This document shows, piece by piece, positions 35,514 through 44,493 of a stretch of 64,000 nt of DNA. The stretch lies in contig JAJNDK010000010.1 of assembly GCA_021156365.1 (NCBI GenBank), positions 153,092 to 217,091 on the forward strand, read 5' to 3'. Positions within the stretch are counted from its first letter, which is position 1. Each line of letters opens with the position of its first letter. Under the pieces are notes generated by a model that saw only the letters and a list, made by a program, of their open reading frames with translations, had not been told where the DNA came from and ran no database searches. Source of the DNA: Bacteroidota bacterium. Its GTDB lineage: Bacteria > Bacteroidota > Bacteroidia > B-17B0 > Aurantibacillaceae. A program made the position numbers and the translations under genes.

Positions 35514-38500
35514 TTACCGGATCAGCTTAAAATAACCCTTGATATCTCTGGGTTCCGCATCCGTATAGGTTTGGGCAGAAACCTGGTACACATAAGTCTC
35601 CATATTCTGCAGCACCCCTTTGTAGTATCCATCCCAACCTGTTTTCAGGTCGGTCGATTCGAAAAGGAGCTGTCCCCAGCGGTTATAGATACGGAAATAG
35701 ATGAGGTCTTTGATCCCCCAGCCATCTACGTAGATGATATCATTCACGCCATCGCCGTCCGGTGTAAAAGCCGTTGGCACATCCACCGTAGATTTTGGCA
35801 TTACCTCGATCGTGAAGGAGTTAGTGTCGCTGAAACAACCCATATCATCACTTACCGCAACTAAATAGGTGATATTGACGAGACTCGATGAAGTCGGGTT
35901 CGGACATGTAGTACAGCTAAGATCAGTGGTTGGAGGAAGCCACAGATAATTCATTCCCAGGCCTGCATTGCCCGGAAGCGGAACATTTTGTCCGATGATG
36001 ATCGTTGTATCCCAATCAATGTGTAATGGTGGCTGTTGCACGTATATTGTGGTGTTTACAACTGTGCTACAAGCGATCCCCCCGGAATAATTAGCATAAG
36101 CAGTAACAGTGAATGTAGTTGTTTCCGTAATGGTTGCCTGCGGATTTGCCAGTGTATTGTTGTTAAGCACCGAAGCTGGTTCCCATACATAGGTGAGTCC
36201 TGGATCGCCCGTTACTCCTAATTGTGCCGGGCTTCCCAAACAACTGCTATCACCGTTCGCCAAAGCAGATGGAATAGGGTAGATGATCATTTCTCTTCTT
36301 ATTGTATCCTTACATCCGAATTGTACATCCGAAATAGCCAGCGTTACTATAAATGTATCCGCAACTGCATAGGTGTGGGAAGGACTCGTAGCAGAGCTCG
36401 TGTTTCCGTCCCCAAAATTCCAGCTATAGGAAGTAGCATTCAGCGATGTATTGTTGAACAGGTCGGTGGAGCCAATACAATGCGCCGTATCGACCGGGAA
36501 ATTTATTTCATTGTTCCGGTCGAAATCCGCTATTACTTCGCGTATATTGATCGGTTGTACGGTAGAGTACCTGCAGGTCGAATCCTGTGTCCAGTATACA
36601 AGTGTTACATTCGTGCTGCCTCCCGGCGGATGGAAATTGTATTGATGGCTTACCGGGGCCACGTCATTTGCATCTGTACCGTCTCCAAAGTCCCAGTGCC
36701 AGGTAAATACGTTCTGCGGATTGAGTGTATCGAATATAATACTCTCTCCTTTACAAATGGTAGGCCTGTCGATACTGAAGTTTGCTGAGGCACCGTATAC
36801 ATATATCGTATCACGGATAGTATCCCTGCAACCATAGGTGCTGCTTACGATGAGGTGTACGGGGATCGGGCAGGTACCCTGACAGGTATAGGATGTACCA
36901 ACGGTGTCGCTTCCTACAATGCCTCCTCCCGTTCCAAGGTTCCATTGACGTGGTCCGGGAAATGGATTGACCGACTCATCGATAAAGATCATGGAGCTTC
37001 CCGAGCAGGCGGCATCGGAGCTGGAATCTGTAAGGTTCTGGTAATCAAATGCAGCGATCGGATAATCCTGCACATATACTGTAACGTTGTTTGATTGTCC
37101 CTGGCAGTTGGCAGGATCGCTCACCAAAACATTCACGGTATAAGTGCCGCCGGGAGTGAAAGTATGTGTTACCGTTCCTGTTGGCGTGCTTTGCACAGCA
37201 GTTCCGTCACCGAAATTCCAGGCATAATTGTTTGCTCCCGGAACGCCTCCACTTGAGAAACTGACTGTTTTGCCTGCACAGATAAAGATCTGCGAAGTAG
37301 TGGCTATCGTTGGATGTGGTGCACTTACGGTTATGACGATCCGGCTCGTATCTATACAACCCAGGATATTGGTAGCGGTAAGGTTAACCGTATAGCTCTG
37401 AGTTGGAGATGTAGCAGCTGTGTAAGTATGCGCCGGGTTAGGGCCTGTAAATGTTCCGCTGCCATCGCCAAACGTCCAGCTATAAGATGTAATGGTGGTA
37501 TCGGAAGTGGAAAGCTGATTGGTAGTCATATTGAAAGCAGGTAAACAACCGGTCGTGTCGTTCAATGAAAAATCCGCATCGATCCCGCTTACCCTGATAA
37601 TACCTTCTGTGGTATCATGGCATTCGTTCTCATCTTTCACCCACATCATAATTGTGTATATGCCCGGAGGTAAAGCTTCCGTAAGGGTAGGACCCGGAGT
37701 AACAAAAGGCGGAATGGAAACGGGAGTACCGGATGCAATATTAGTAAAATACCAGCTGTAACCGATCCCGCAATTGGCCATCACATCTATGGAAGCGCTT
37801 GCATTATAAGTTGTGTTGAGACCGCTGCAGACATTCGGAAGGTTCGTGAAAGCAGCGTGGATCTTTCTTACCACCACCTCTACCGAATCCACATACGGAG
37901 TACAGCCAGTCATGCTGTTCACACCGGTGAGATATGCATCGTAATTGCCTGAAGCAGCGTAAGTATGGAAAGTGGTATGCAATCCGTTACCTGTTACGGT
38001 CTCTGTTTGTCCGTCACCGTAATTCCAGGTAGCGCTTTCAGCATCCTGCAGATAGGCTTCGAACATTACTTTGTAAGCCGAATCACCGCATTGCGTATGA
38101 TAACGCCCGGTTGCAATAGGACCTTTTACGGTTATCTGAAGCGGAACGGTTGTATCATTACGGCAGCTGTGTGTGTATCCAACGAGTGTAATATTGTGTA
38201 CCCCTGTATGCGTAAAGTTCCAGGCCGGGTTCGGATCATTGATACAGCCGGAAAAATACGTGGCATCACTGATCACATGCCAGTGATTCACAGAATCGGC
38301 CGGGTTTGTATTGTTGGTGATGAATACGGTGTCTTTCGGGCAAACGGTAGTTGGAGAAAAGGTGAATTCCGGATCGGGCGGATCGACGGCTGTGATCGGA
38401 TACAGGAAAGAAGTATCGAGGCAACCATCCGCATTATGTATAACGAGATACGGATTATAGACACCAACGTTTGTATAGGTATGTGTAACGAGCGTATCAT

Positions 38501-40007
38501 CCGGGCCGGAAACCACAGGACTTCCGTCGTCGAAATGCCATTCGTAATTGGTGATAGCTGCTCCGGAGAAACTACTGTCTGTGAAAATGATTGTCAGCGG
38601 TGCACATCCTTCATTCCCATCCGTATAAAAGAAAGCGGTAGGCCGGTGTATGGAATCCAGTGTCCGCACTGCGGTATCCCAGCACCCTAAGGCGGAAACA
38701 GCTGTTAATGTAGTGGTAAGAGGCAGCTGCTGATAAATGGTGTAAGGATGAAGACTGTTCTGGTTATAATTAATAATCGGATTGGTTTGTGAGGAGTTGG
38801 GCATGTTATCGGAAAACTCCCAGACATAATAGGCGGAGTTAGGACTGCTCAGATTCGTGTAGTTTACAGTCAGATCAGGGTTACAGGTAAAGTGCGGGCC
38901 TGCTGTTGAAAATTCGGCAATCACTTCATCTATTACAATCACGTAGGTCTTCACGTCCGTACAGGCCCCTATGCTTGAAGTGGCCGTAATTGTATAGGTT
39001 CCGGCAGCAGCATACAGATGTGTTATCCCTGGGGTATTCGGCAGAAGAAGTGTTTGAGGACCGGTACCATCTCCGAAATTCCAGATCGTCTGGTTAGCAA
39101 AAGAGGTATCCCTGATCGTAAGCAGCGCTCCAAGACAAAGACTGTCTATAACAACGGCTTTTACCTGTGGCTGAACAATGGTCACTGTGCGTGTTGCGGT
39201 CTGGGAGCAGTTGTTATTATCCGTACAGGTCAAAGAAACCGTGTAAGTTCCCTGGGCGTTATACGTAACAGCCGGTGGTGTGACGGAAGTAGAGGTGGTG
39301 CTGTTCCCGAAATCCCATGCATACGTAAGTCCTCCGCCAATTGGAGAATTGGTGGCGCAGGAAGAACCATTATAGGTTACCGTAAATGGAACTGAACAGG
39401 AAGATAGCGAAGCCGGTGTACTGGAAATAATAACAGTTGGTTTGGGAGAAACGGTGATAACATCGGTGAGAGTAATGGCAGAATCGCAACCATTGGCATC
39501 TGTCGCTATTAAGGTCACATCAAATTGCCCGCCGATGGAATAGCTGTAATTGGGGTTTTGTGTGGTACTTACTCCGCCATCGCCGAAATTCCATTGCCAT
39601 GCTGTAATAGCTGCTCCGCCACCGCCGGTTGAATGATCGGTAAACGTAACGGCCAGCGGTACACAACCGTTTGTTGGGGCTGACATAGTGAAATTCGGGG
39701 TAGGTTTTCCGAATACTTTAACAAGTATGGTCTGGCTTACCGGGGATCCTGAAACGGTAGCTGTATAGGTAACGTTGTAATTACCTACCAGTGAAAAGGT
39801 ATGGACAGGGTTATTGCTATTTGCAAAGGTACCATCACCGAAATTCCACAGTATGCCCGTAGCGCCTGTGACTCCGGTGAACTGAACACCGACCAGCGGC
39901 GCACATCCTTGTTGCGGGGTGGCGGTTATCTGAGCTGATAAATTAGGCGTTATAAATAAACAACTAAGAAGGACTAGGAAAAAAAAGTTTGCAGCTCTTG
40001 ATTGCAT
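35514..40007 (-). CDS. Giant PKD-repeat surface protein with type B T9SS sorting domain
   Basis: 1497 residues from the ATG at 40005-40007 (MQSRAANFFFLV), which begins a good signal peptide ending at NLSAQ; the frame open upstream lacks a signal. At least eleven PKD-type domains follow, seen by repeated cores such as ILWNFGDGTF, WQWNFGDGGV, YAWNFGDGTA, WHWDFGDGTD and YSWNFGDGNT. The end is a gliding-motility-associated (CHU_C-type) sorting domain: PTAFTPDGDGVND, then IYNRWGQLLFES, TGWDGYYKG, and a final IKGYFKLIR. Proteins of this build are exported by T9SS, attached to the surface, and act in adhesion or substrate binding. A perfect consensus promoter lies just upstream, overlapping the divergent M43 promoter. 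Confidence 0.93.
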   Translation of the reverse strand: MQSRAANFFFLVLLSCLFITPNLSAQITATPQQGCAPLVGVQFTGVTGATGILWNFGDGTFANSNNPVHTFSLVGNYNVTYTATVSGSPVSQTILVKVFGKPTPNFTMSAPTNGCVPLAVTFTDHSTGGGGAAITAWQWNFGDGGVSTTQNPNYSYSIGGQFDVTLIATDANGCDSAITLTDVITVSPKPTVIISSTPASLSSCSVPFTVTYNGSSCATNSPIGGGLTYAWDFGNSTTSTSVTPPAVTYNAQGTYTVSLTCTDNNNCSQTATRTVTIVQPQVKAVVIDSLCLGALLTIRDTSFANQTIWNFGDGTGPQTLLLPNTPGITHLYAAAGTYTITATSSIGACTDVKTYVIVIDEVIAEFSTAGPHFTCNPDLTVNYTNLSSPNSAYYVWEFSDNMPNSSQTNPIINYNQNSLHPYTIYQQLPLTTTLTAVSALGCWDTAVRTLDSIHRPTAFFYTDGNEGCAPLTIIFTDSSFSGAAITNYEWHFDDGSPVVSGPDDTLVTHTYTNVGVYNPYLVIHNADGCLDTSFLYPITAVDPPDPEFTFSPTTVCPKDTVFITNNTNPADSVNHWHVISDATYFSGCINDPNPAWNFTHTGVHNITLVGYTHSCRNDTTVPLQITVKGPIATGRYHTQCGDSAYKVMFEAYLQDAESATWNYGDGQTETVTGNGLHTTFHTYAASGNYDAYLTGVNSMTGCTPYVDSVEVVVRKIHAAFTNLPNVCSGLNTTYNASASIDVMANCGIGYSWYFTNIASGTPVSIPPFVTPGPTLTEALPPGIYTIMMWVKDENECHDTTEGIIRVSGIDADFSLNDTTGCLPAFNMTTNQLSTSDTTITSYSWTFGDGSGTFTGPNPAHTYTAATSPTQSYTVNLTATNILGCIDTSRIVITVSAPHPTIATTSQIFICAGKTVSFSSGGVPGANNYAWNFGDGTAVQSTPTGTVTHTFTPGGTYTVNVLVSDPANCQGQSNNVTVYVQDYPIAAFDYQNLTDSSSDAACSGSSMIFIDESVNPFPGPRQWNLGTGGGIVGSDTVGTSYTCQGTCPIPVHLIVSSTYGCRDTIRDTIYVYGASANFSIDRPTICKGESIIFDTLNPQNVFTWHWDFGDGTDANDVAPVSHQYNFHPPGGSTNVTLVYWTQDSTCRYSTVQPINIREVIADFDRNNEINFPVDTAHCIGSTDLFNNTSLNATSYSWNFGDGNTSSATSPSHTYAVADTFIVTLAISDVQFGCKDTIRREMIIYPIPSALANGDSSCLGSPAQLGVTGDPGLTYVWEPASVLNNNTLANPQATITETTTFTVTAYANYSGGIACSTVVNTTIYVQQPPLHIDWDTTIIIGQNVPLPGNAGLGMNYLWLPPTTDLSCTTCPNPTSSSLVNITYLVAVSDDMGCFSDTNSFTIEVMPKSTVDVPTAFTPDGDGVNDIIYVDGWGIKDLIYFRIYNRWGQLLFESTDLKTGWDGYYKGVLQNMETYVYQVSAQTYTDAEPRDIKGYFKLIR

Positions 40008-40030
40008 TTGGAATAAAAATAGTAAATTTG
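40002..40030 (+). promoter_or_regulatory. Promoter of the 275-residue M43 protease gene
   Basis: TTG at 40002-40004, then 18 bp, then TAAATTTG at 40023-40030 (TAnnTTTG). The ATG is at 40070. It overlaps the beginning of the PKD gene on the other strand. Confidence 0.5.
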
Positions 40031-40039
40031 GTTCTAACA

Positions 40040-40070
40040 CAAATCTAAGAAATATAATTGTCACATCAAA
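40040..40070 (-). promoter_or_regulatory. Consensus promoter of the PKD gene
   Basis: On the minus strand TTTG (40067-40070) and TAGATTTG (40040-40047) are separated by exactly 19 bp, matching the Bacteroidota consensus. The predicted start near 40033 is 26 bases before the ATG. Confidence 0.7.
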
Positions 40071-40897
40071 TGGGTTTAAAAATAAATTGTTGCTTTTTTT
40101 TGCTGATGATTTTTTCTTTCGCCTCTCTAAGAGCTCAAAAGTGCGGAACGACGGTAAGTGCAGAGTATATGCGCACACATTATAATCAGGTATCTTCGCT
40201 TACTTATCAGGCGCATGATACCTGCCTCAACAAAAAACTCTCTATTGTCTTCCATGTAGTGCTCGATAGCTCTAATAATCCGGGTGTCACGCCCGCAACG
40301 CTTACTACCTGTGTGAACAACCTGAACAACTATTTCAAACGGATCTGCATCACGTTTATGAATTGCAGCACCAATTTCATCCCGAATTACAACTACAATC
40401 AGTGGAACGGCCCTATTCATGAGCCGATGGTGTTTCCCAATTATTATGTAGACAGTACCATTAATATATATGTTGTTCAGTCCATTGTTGCTCCCGGTAA
40501 TATAGGTGGTTATGCATATATGCCAGGCGGACCGGATGTGATCGTATTGCAGAAAGCAAATCTTACGGATCTCACAGCTGTGCACGAAATGGGGCATTTC
40601 TTCGGATTACCGCATACTTTTGAAACGATCGGTGGGTCCGAGCTCGTCAACGAATCCAATTGTGCCACTTCGGGTGATGGCTTCTGCGACACGGAAGCTG
40701 ATCCGCATCCCGCCGGAGAAAACAATAATGAGCCCTGTAGCTTTACCTACGGCCCGCAGGATGCAAACGGCAATTATTACACACCTCCCGTGGATAATAT
40801 CATGACGTATTACAAAAACTGCCGTTGCCGCTTCACCCAGCAGCAATACAATCACATGGCATTTATGTATTATACCATCCGGAATTATTTGCATTAA
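40070..40897 (+). CDS. Secreted M43-type metalloprotease without sorting domain
   Basis: 275 residues from the ATG at 40070 (MGLKINCCFF). A signal peptide ends near LRAQ (residue 23). The M43-like catalytic domain has the zinc motif HEMGHFFGLPH at 172-182 and a Met-turn in VDNIMTYYKNC near 250. Cysteine-rich insertions (SNCATSGDGFCDTEADPHP) match pappalysin-type enzymes. It is much shorter than the first M43 gene in this window and has no T9SS domain, so it probably stays periplasmic or leaves by another route. It shares a bidirectional promoter region with the PKD gene, which suggests a functional pair. Confidence 0.9.
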   Translation: MGLKINCCFFLLMIFSFASLRAQKCGTTVSAEYMRTHYNQVSSLTYQAHDTCLNKKLSIVFHVVLDSSNNPGVTPATLTTCVNNLNNYFKRICITFMNCSTNFIPNYNYNQWNGPIHEPMVFPNYYVDSTINIYVVQSIVAPGNIGGYAYMPGGPDVIVLQKANLTDLTAVHEMGHFFGLPHTFETIGGSELVNESNCATSGDGFCDTEADPHPAGENNNEPCSFTYGPQDANGNYYTPPVDNIMTYYKNCRCRFTQQQYNHMAFMYYTIRNYLH

Positions 40898-40903
40898 TCC
40901 GTT

Positions 40904-41128
40904 TCAGATTCTGGCAGCCGGAAAAAATAATGTAAACTTTACATTGCTTAGCCTGCTGTCTCGTTTTCCAATGCATTCTTCAGTCAGTTCTTTACCGGCT
41001 ATTCGATAAATAGCGCCGTCAACACTGCCTCCACCCGTAAGTGAATTATTGGCAGCGTTGACGATCGCATCCACTTCCATTGTGGTGATATCGGCTTGTA
41101 TGAGTTTTATTTTATGCCAGAACAACAT
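40904..41128 (-). pseudogene. Truncated macro-domain (ADP-ribose-binding) gene
   Basis: 74 codons. The N-terminal half of a macro domain is clear: [20 protein letters not shown] and then [18 protein letters not shown], which bind the distal ribose and phosphates of ADP-ribose. After ELTEEC the expected middle and C-terminal parts (the GEA-K-T-GY-LPA-VIHTVGP region) are absent, and the remaining residues look frameshifted. Intact macro domains have about 160-180 residues. The ATG overlaps the NAMPT gene by 17 bp, so it is the last gene of the NAD operon. It would have removed ADP-ribose marks or hydrolysed ADP-ribose-1''-phosphate; this copy is probably dead. Confidence 0.75.
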
Positions 41129-42608
41129 TTTCTTTTTTCAAATATTCACTGATCCTGCTCCGGATCTCTGAAAGGCTTTGCTCTTTTACCACTTTTCCGT
41201 TTTCGTAAACCGTTTGGAGCAATCCCTGTTTCTCTTCTTCCCAGGTACACTGATCTTTCATTTGCAGTATGCCATCTTTTTCGGTTACCTGCATCAGACC
41301 TTTAGCAGACTTCTTGGTTCCATCGTCTGTTTTTGGATCTTTAAAAATATTACGCGCTTCTCCGTTTACTTCTCCATAGGTTGCTTTCATCGCAAATCCG
41401 TATGTGTCGCGTGTTACGTATTCGTATGTATACGAACCGATCCCCAACACCACGTTGAACGAAGCGAAGCCTTTTTCTTTCAATCCGTTCAGGATATCTT
41501 TCTGACGCTGCAGGGTAATGCTGTCTCCGTAGATCAAGCCGATATGCGAGTCCAGTAATTTGTATCCTTTATCAGTGATCGTTCCTCCGAAAACGTCCCA
41601 CATGCATTCGATCGCTCCTTTAAACTCAGGACTTCCGGGTGCAGCATCTTTATCACCGATAATGATCTTTACGGGATCGCCACTGTCAGGACGGATCACC
41701 ACCTTGCCATTCCGTGCCAGGATCTTTGATTTCAGCTGAGGTAAAAATTCCGTGATCACTTTCCAGAAATCCCAGGTATCCGAAACGATAGACACTATTC
41801 CATTCGGGTACAGTTCTTCGATCAGGCGTTCAAAGGTACAGATCTCATCGTCTTTGGTTCCCATACACATTACGGAGTGTTCTGTTGCAGGAACAGATCC
41901 ACCGATCAGCTCTTTGCCTGAATCGGCATTGTAGTACAGCTCATGAAAATCGATCGCCGGAACGGTATCCGTTCCATAGAAGGAAAGCAGGTGGCCGGCT
42001 GCACTGATACAGGCATCCTCGATCCCGCTCATACCACGGAAGCTGAAATCGTGTCCCTGCCAGAAAACAAAATCGATGTTCTCATCGGAAACCGTTTCAT
42101 TTGCAAAACGATTGAATGTTTTCCGGTATTGGTAAGCTGTGGTTGCACTCGTACACGGTTTCCAGAGAATAGCAGACATCAGGGACTCCAGGTAATTCGT
42201 GAGCCAGAAAAATTCCGGTTTTGTATTGTAGATCGTGACCACCGGGATCTTAGGTGTAACAATTGTTCCTTCCGGTAATCCTTTTATGATCAGGGGAAGA
42301 TAGCCCAGGTCGTGCAGTGCGGCAATGTGCTCTACAGGAATGCTGTCTTTACCCAATGCATTATCCATCCGGCGTTTGTAATCAGCGATCACTTTTTCTT
42401 TTGGCAATTGAAAAAAACCTTCGTTCCATTGTTTTACGAGGTATTCTTTCACAAAATACTGCAATCCGAAAAACACCAACTTATCGTTCTCTGCCAGTCG
42501 CGATTTGCGTGGTGTGAAATTAGAGTAAACCAGTTCTGTTCCTTCGGGATACTGCCTGCGGTGATCTGCTTTGTAAAAGTCGATCAGCATTAAGGGATTG
42601 ATGTTCAT
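41112..42608 (-). CDS. nadV: Nicotinamide phosphoribosyltransferase (NAMPT/NadV type)
   Basis: 498 residues, close to animal NAMPT (491). Conserved active-site segments are visible: [24 protein letters not shown] (the Asp that selects the amide form), [10 protein letters not shown] (catalytic His) and [12 protein letters not shown] (phosphate-binding Arg). By family it makes NMN from nicotinamide and PRPP, the rate-limiting step of nicotinamide salvage. It starts in an ATGA overlap with the deoxyribosyltransferase-like gene and overlaps the macro fragment, so it is operonic. No NMN adenylyltransferase is in the window. Given the PRPP-synthetase-like partner in the same operon, use of ADP-ribose pyrophosphate in place of PRPP is a possible alternative. 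Confidence 0.95.
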   Translation of the reverse strand: MNINPLMLIDFYKADHRRQYPEGTELVYSNFTPRKSRLAENDKLVFFGLQYFVKEYLVKQWNEGFFQLPKEKVIADYKRRMDNALGKDSIPVEHIAALHDLGYLPLIIKGLPEGTIVTPKIPVVTIYNTKPEFFWLTNYLESLMSAILWKPCTSATTAYQYRKTFNRFANETVSDENIDFVFWQGHDFSFRGMSGIEDACISAAGHLLSFYGTDTVPAIDFHELYYNADSGKELIGGSVPATEHSVMCMGTKDDEICTFERLIEELYPNGIVSIVSDTWDFWKVITEFLPQLKSKILARNGKVVIRPDSGDPVKIIIGDKDAAPGSPEFKGAIECMWDVFGGTITDKGYKLLDSHIGLIYGDSITLQRQKDILNGLKEKGFASFNVVLGIGSYTYEYVTRDTYGFAMKATYGEVNGEARNIFKDPKTDDGTKKSAKGLMQVTEKDGILQMKDQCTWEEEKQGLLQTVYENGKVVKEQSLSEIRSRISEYLKKENVVLA

Positions 42609-43072
42609 AGTTGTTGTGTTTTTGTTTGTATTCGTTCTATAATTTGTGTGAGTGAATCTATTTGTTCTATTCCGTATTTATCGCACACGATGTCTACATT
42701 TCCTTTTCTCCAGAAGCCTTCCGGGCAACACACCACCAACTTTCCGGAGCGGGCATGTAAGCCGAATTCCAATAAAGTAACCGGTGCTTTGGTCTCCGGC
42801 GAAAAATACATGATGATCAGGTCGGCGCGTTCCATTGCATTCAGCTCCCAGTTCACCTGCTCGGCAAACTGTACATTTTCTTTTTTTTGCTCCCAGGAAG
42901 AATCCCAGTCCACACGTCGTGGGTTCAGCAATACAACATCTTCCCGTGATGCAAATGCATCTTCCACTGTTTTTTGCCAGTTCTCTGCTTTTCCCATTTC
43001 GATGGAGCCGGCTAAAAATACATGCTTTTTTTCAGTGCTTTCAGGGATGTTATGTGGGGCTTTGATTACCAT
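42605..43072 (-). CDS. Nucleoside 2-deoxyribosyltransferase-like protein
   Basis: 155 residues from the ATG at 43070-43072 (MVIKAPHNIPE). HVFLAGSIEMGKAENWQ is the nucleotide-binding start of the family. NPRRVDWDSSW, NWELNAMERADLIIMYF and the PVTLLEFGLHA segment (with the catalytic Glu) complete the fold. Relatives cleave or exchange N-glycosidic bonds of deoxynucleosides, and some act on nucleotides. In an NAD/ADP-ribose operon it may cleave a nicotinamide or ADP-ribose glycoside, but this is inference. It overlaps the NAMPT gene by 4 bp. Its upstream side abuts the GxxExxY element. Confidence 0.85.
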   Translation of the reverse strand: MVIKAPHNIPESTEKKHVFLAGSIEMGKAENWQKTVEDAFASREDVVLLNPRRVDWDSSWEQKKENVQFAEQVNWELNAMERADLIIMYFSPETKAPVTLLEFGLHARSGKLVVCCPEGFWRKGNVDIVCDKYGIEQIDSLTQIIERIQTKTQQL

Positions 43073-43086
43073 ATGAATTTTTGTAT

Positions 43087-43612
43087 TTGAACCATATAAG
43101 GCATATAAGGCCATATAAGGGTGTTGGTTGTTAAAATATTTATGATGTTATTCATCTTTTAATTTTCTGTACAATTCATTAACATATGTCTTTTGACCTT
43201 CTTTAAATATATTGGAACAATTGAAGTTAATGATCAAACCCATCGGAGCTTCCAGCAATTTCATATATGTTAATACCTGTGCTTCATGAATAGGCTGAAT
43301 CGTTTCTACCGCTTTTAACTCTACTACAAGGCATTCTTCTACAAAAAAATCACATCGTAATCCCGTTTCCATCTCAATTTCCTTATAGATGACCGGAACT
43401 GCCATTTCGCATTCAGAGTAGATCCCTACATTTGATAGTTCATATTTCATGCATTTATGATAAATACTTTCCAATAGACCAGGGCCAAGTTGCTTATGAA
43501 CTTCTATCGCTGCTCCATTTACTCTGTAAACCAAATCTTTCAGATTTTGTTTTGTCATGATTAAATTTTTTACGGAATCCTTATATGCTCTTACATGCCT
43601 TATATGGTTCAA
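43087..43612. mobile_element. Inverted-repeat-bounded element carrying a GxxExxY gene
   Basis: 43087-43104 (TTGAACCATATAAGGCAT) and 43595-43612 are exact inverted copies of 18 bp. Inside, the similarity continues to about 34 bp per arm (43087-43120 and 43579-43612; 31 of 34 match, with the unit ATATAAGG repeated). The 526-bp segment holds just one gene. It interrupts an operon in which every other junction is an overlap or a gap of 0-11 bp. No target-site duplication is visible. No transposase is present unless the GxxExxY protein has that role. Confidence 0.65.
43148..43558 (-). CDS. GxxExxY protein (PD-(D/E)XK-like nuclease family)
   Basis: 136 residues from the ATG at 43556-43558 (MTKQNLKDLV). 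The naming motif GLLESIY lies in LGPGLLESIYHKCM at about 26-39. LRCDFFVEECLVVELKAVE at about 73-91 has the D-x(n)-E-x-K spacing of a PD-(D/E)XK nuclease core, and IHEAQVLTYMKLL plus GLIINFN complete the family pattern. The family is very abundant in Bacteroidota and of unknown function. Here it sits between exact inverted repeats inside an unrelated operon. It lies in the same direction as the operon, so it may be read through from upstream. Confidence 0.9.
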   Translation of the reverse strand: MTKQNLKDLVYRVNGAAIEVHKQLGPGLLESIYHKCMKYELSNVGIYSECEMAVPVIYKEIEMETGLRCDFFVEECLVVELKAVETIQPIHEAQVLTYMKLLEAPMGLIINFNCSNIFKEGQKTYVNELYRKLKDE

Positions 43613-43642
43613 TTATTCCCGATCAATCATTTTCTTTCGTAT

Positions 43643-44485
43643 CTACTCTTTTATAAATGTATCATTAAATGCCAGAAAGCAGGATTTATTTTTTGAGCTA
43701 TCAAAAACGGCAAATACAATTTTTTTGAATTGGCCACTGAACTTTCCGGAAATTTCCGCTTTAAATAGCTGCGCAACCGTTTCGGGATCATTTCTAAAAA
43801 CGCCGCAGCCCCAGGCACCTAAGATCAGGCATTCGATCTTTTGCTCCAATGCCAAAGCGAGCACCTTTTCAATCCTGCCTTTAAAAATTTCTTCCAACTG
43901 TTTTAATTTTTTAGGTTTGCCATTCTGCATCATCGCACCTTTATTGGGAGCAGGTGAAGTGATCACGTCGGCCAGCAGGTAGTTTTCTAAAAATTCTCCA
44001 CTGTCATTCATCCAGAATACAACTTCAGGGCTATAGATCATATAATCCGAATACAGGTAAGAAGAATTACTTTTATTAAAAGTATACATACTCGTATTTT
44101 TGGTCAGAGAGGCATACAGACTGGAAGACCTCGCCAGGCTTTCTTCCTGTGCCTGTGCTCCGCCAAGGAATCCTCCACCCGGATTTTTCGCTGATGCAAA
44201 ATTCAGCACACCAACTTTTAAAGTGGCATTTTCATGTTCTTGCTGAATTGCTTCCATTGTAGTACAGTTTTTTACCAGGATCTCTGTCGCGTGATTGTTT
44301 TGTAGGCCGGTCAACTTTTTTTCAATCAGCTTGTTCAGTTCCTCCGGAGATTTAGTAACAGTATACCATACGGAATCCTCTATTTTATCTTTTACAGAGA
44401 TCAGCCGGTCTCCTACACGATATTCTCCGTTTTTTATAATAGCCAGTGTTTTTTCAGCTGCTATTACATTCGTATTCTTTTTCAT
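43643..44485 (-). CDS. Microbial-type poly(ADP-ribose) glycohydrolase (TIGR02452)
   Basis: 280 residues. The PARG signature is intact: NPGGGFLGGAQAQEESLAR, that is GGG (103-105), seven residues, then QEE (113-115). An N-terminal helical domain (about 1-85) and a macro-type catalytic domain follow, with LGAWGCGVFRNDPETVAQLF near the C-terminus, typical of TIGR02452 proteins. The reaction is hydrolysis of poly- or mono-ADP-ribose bonds, releasing ADP-ribose. It lies 8 bp after DUF4291 in the NAD operon. The ADP-ribose it frees would be a substrate pool for the NAD-making enzymes of the same operon. Confidence 0.93.
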   Translation of the reverse strand: MKKNTNVIAAEKTLAIIKNGEYRVGDRLISVKDKIEDSVWYTVTKSPEELNKLIEKKLTGLQNNHATEILVKNCTTMEAIQQEHENATLKVGVLNFASAKNPGGGFLGGAQAQEESLARSSSLYASLTKNTSMYTFNKSNSSYLYSDYMIYSPEVVFWMNDSGEFLENYLLADVITSPAPNKGAMMQNGKPKKLKQLEEIFKGRIEKVLALALEQKIECLILGAWGCGVFRNDPETVAQLFKAEISGKFSGQFKKIVFAVFDSSKNKSCFLAFNDTFIKE

Positions 44486-44493
44486 TTTTCTGT

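Noticed and set aside
37965..38690. 241-codon open frame on the plus strand
   Set aside because: Antisense to the PKD protein; Cys/Arg/Ile-rich shadow of repeated Thr/Val/Asp codons.
40062..40070. Start of the second M43 gene at TTG 40058
   Set aside because: The ATG four codons later gives a cleaner signal peptide; the TTG start adds SHQ only.
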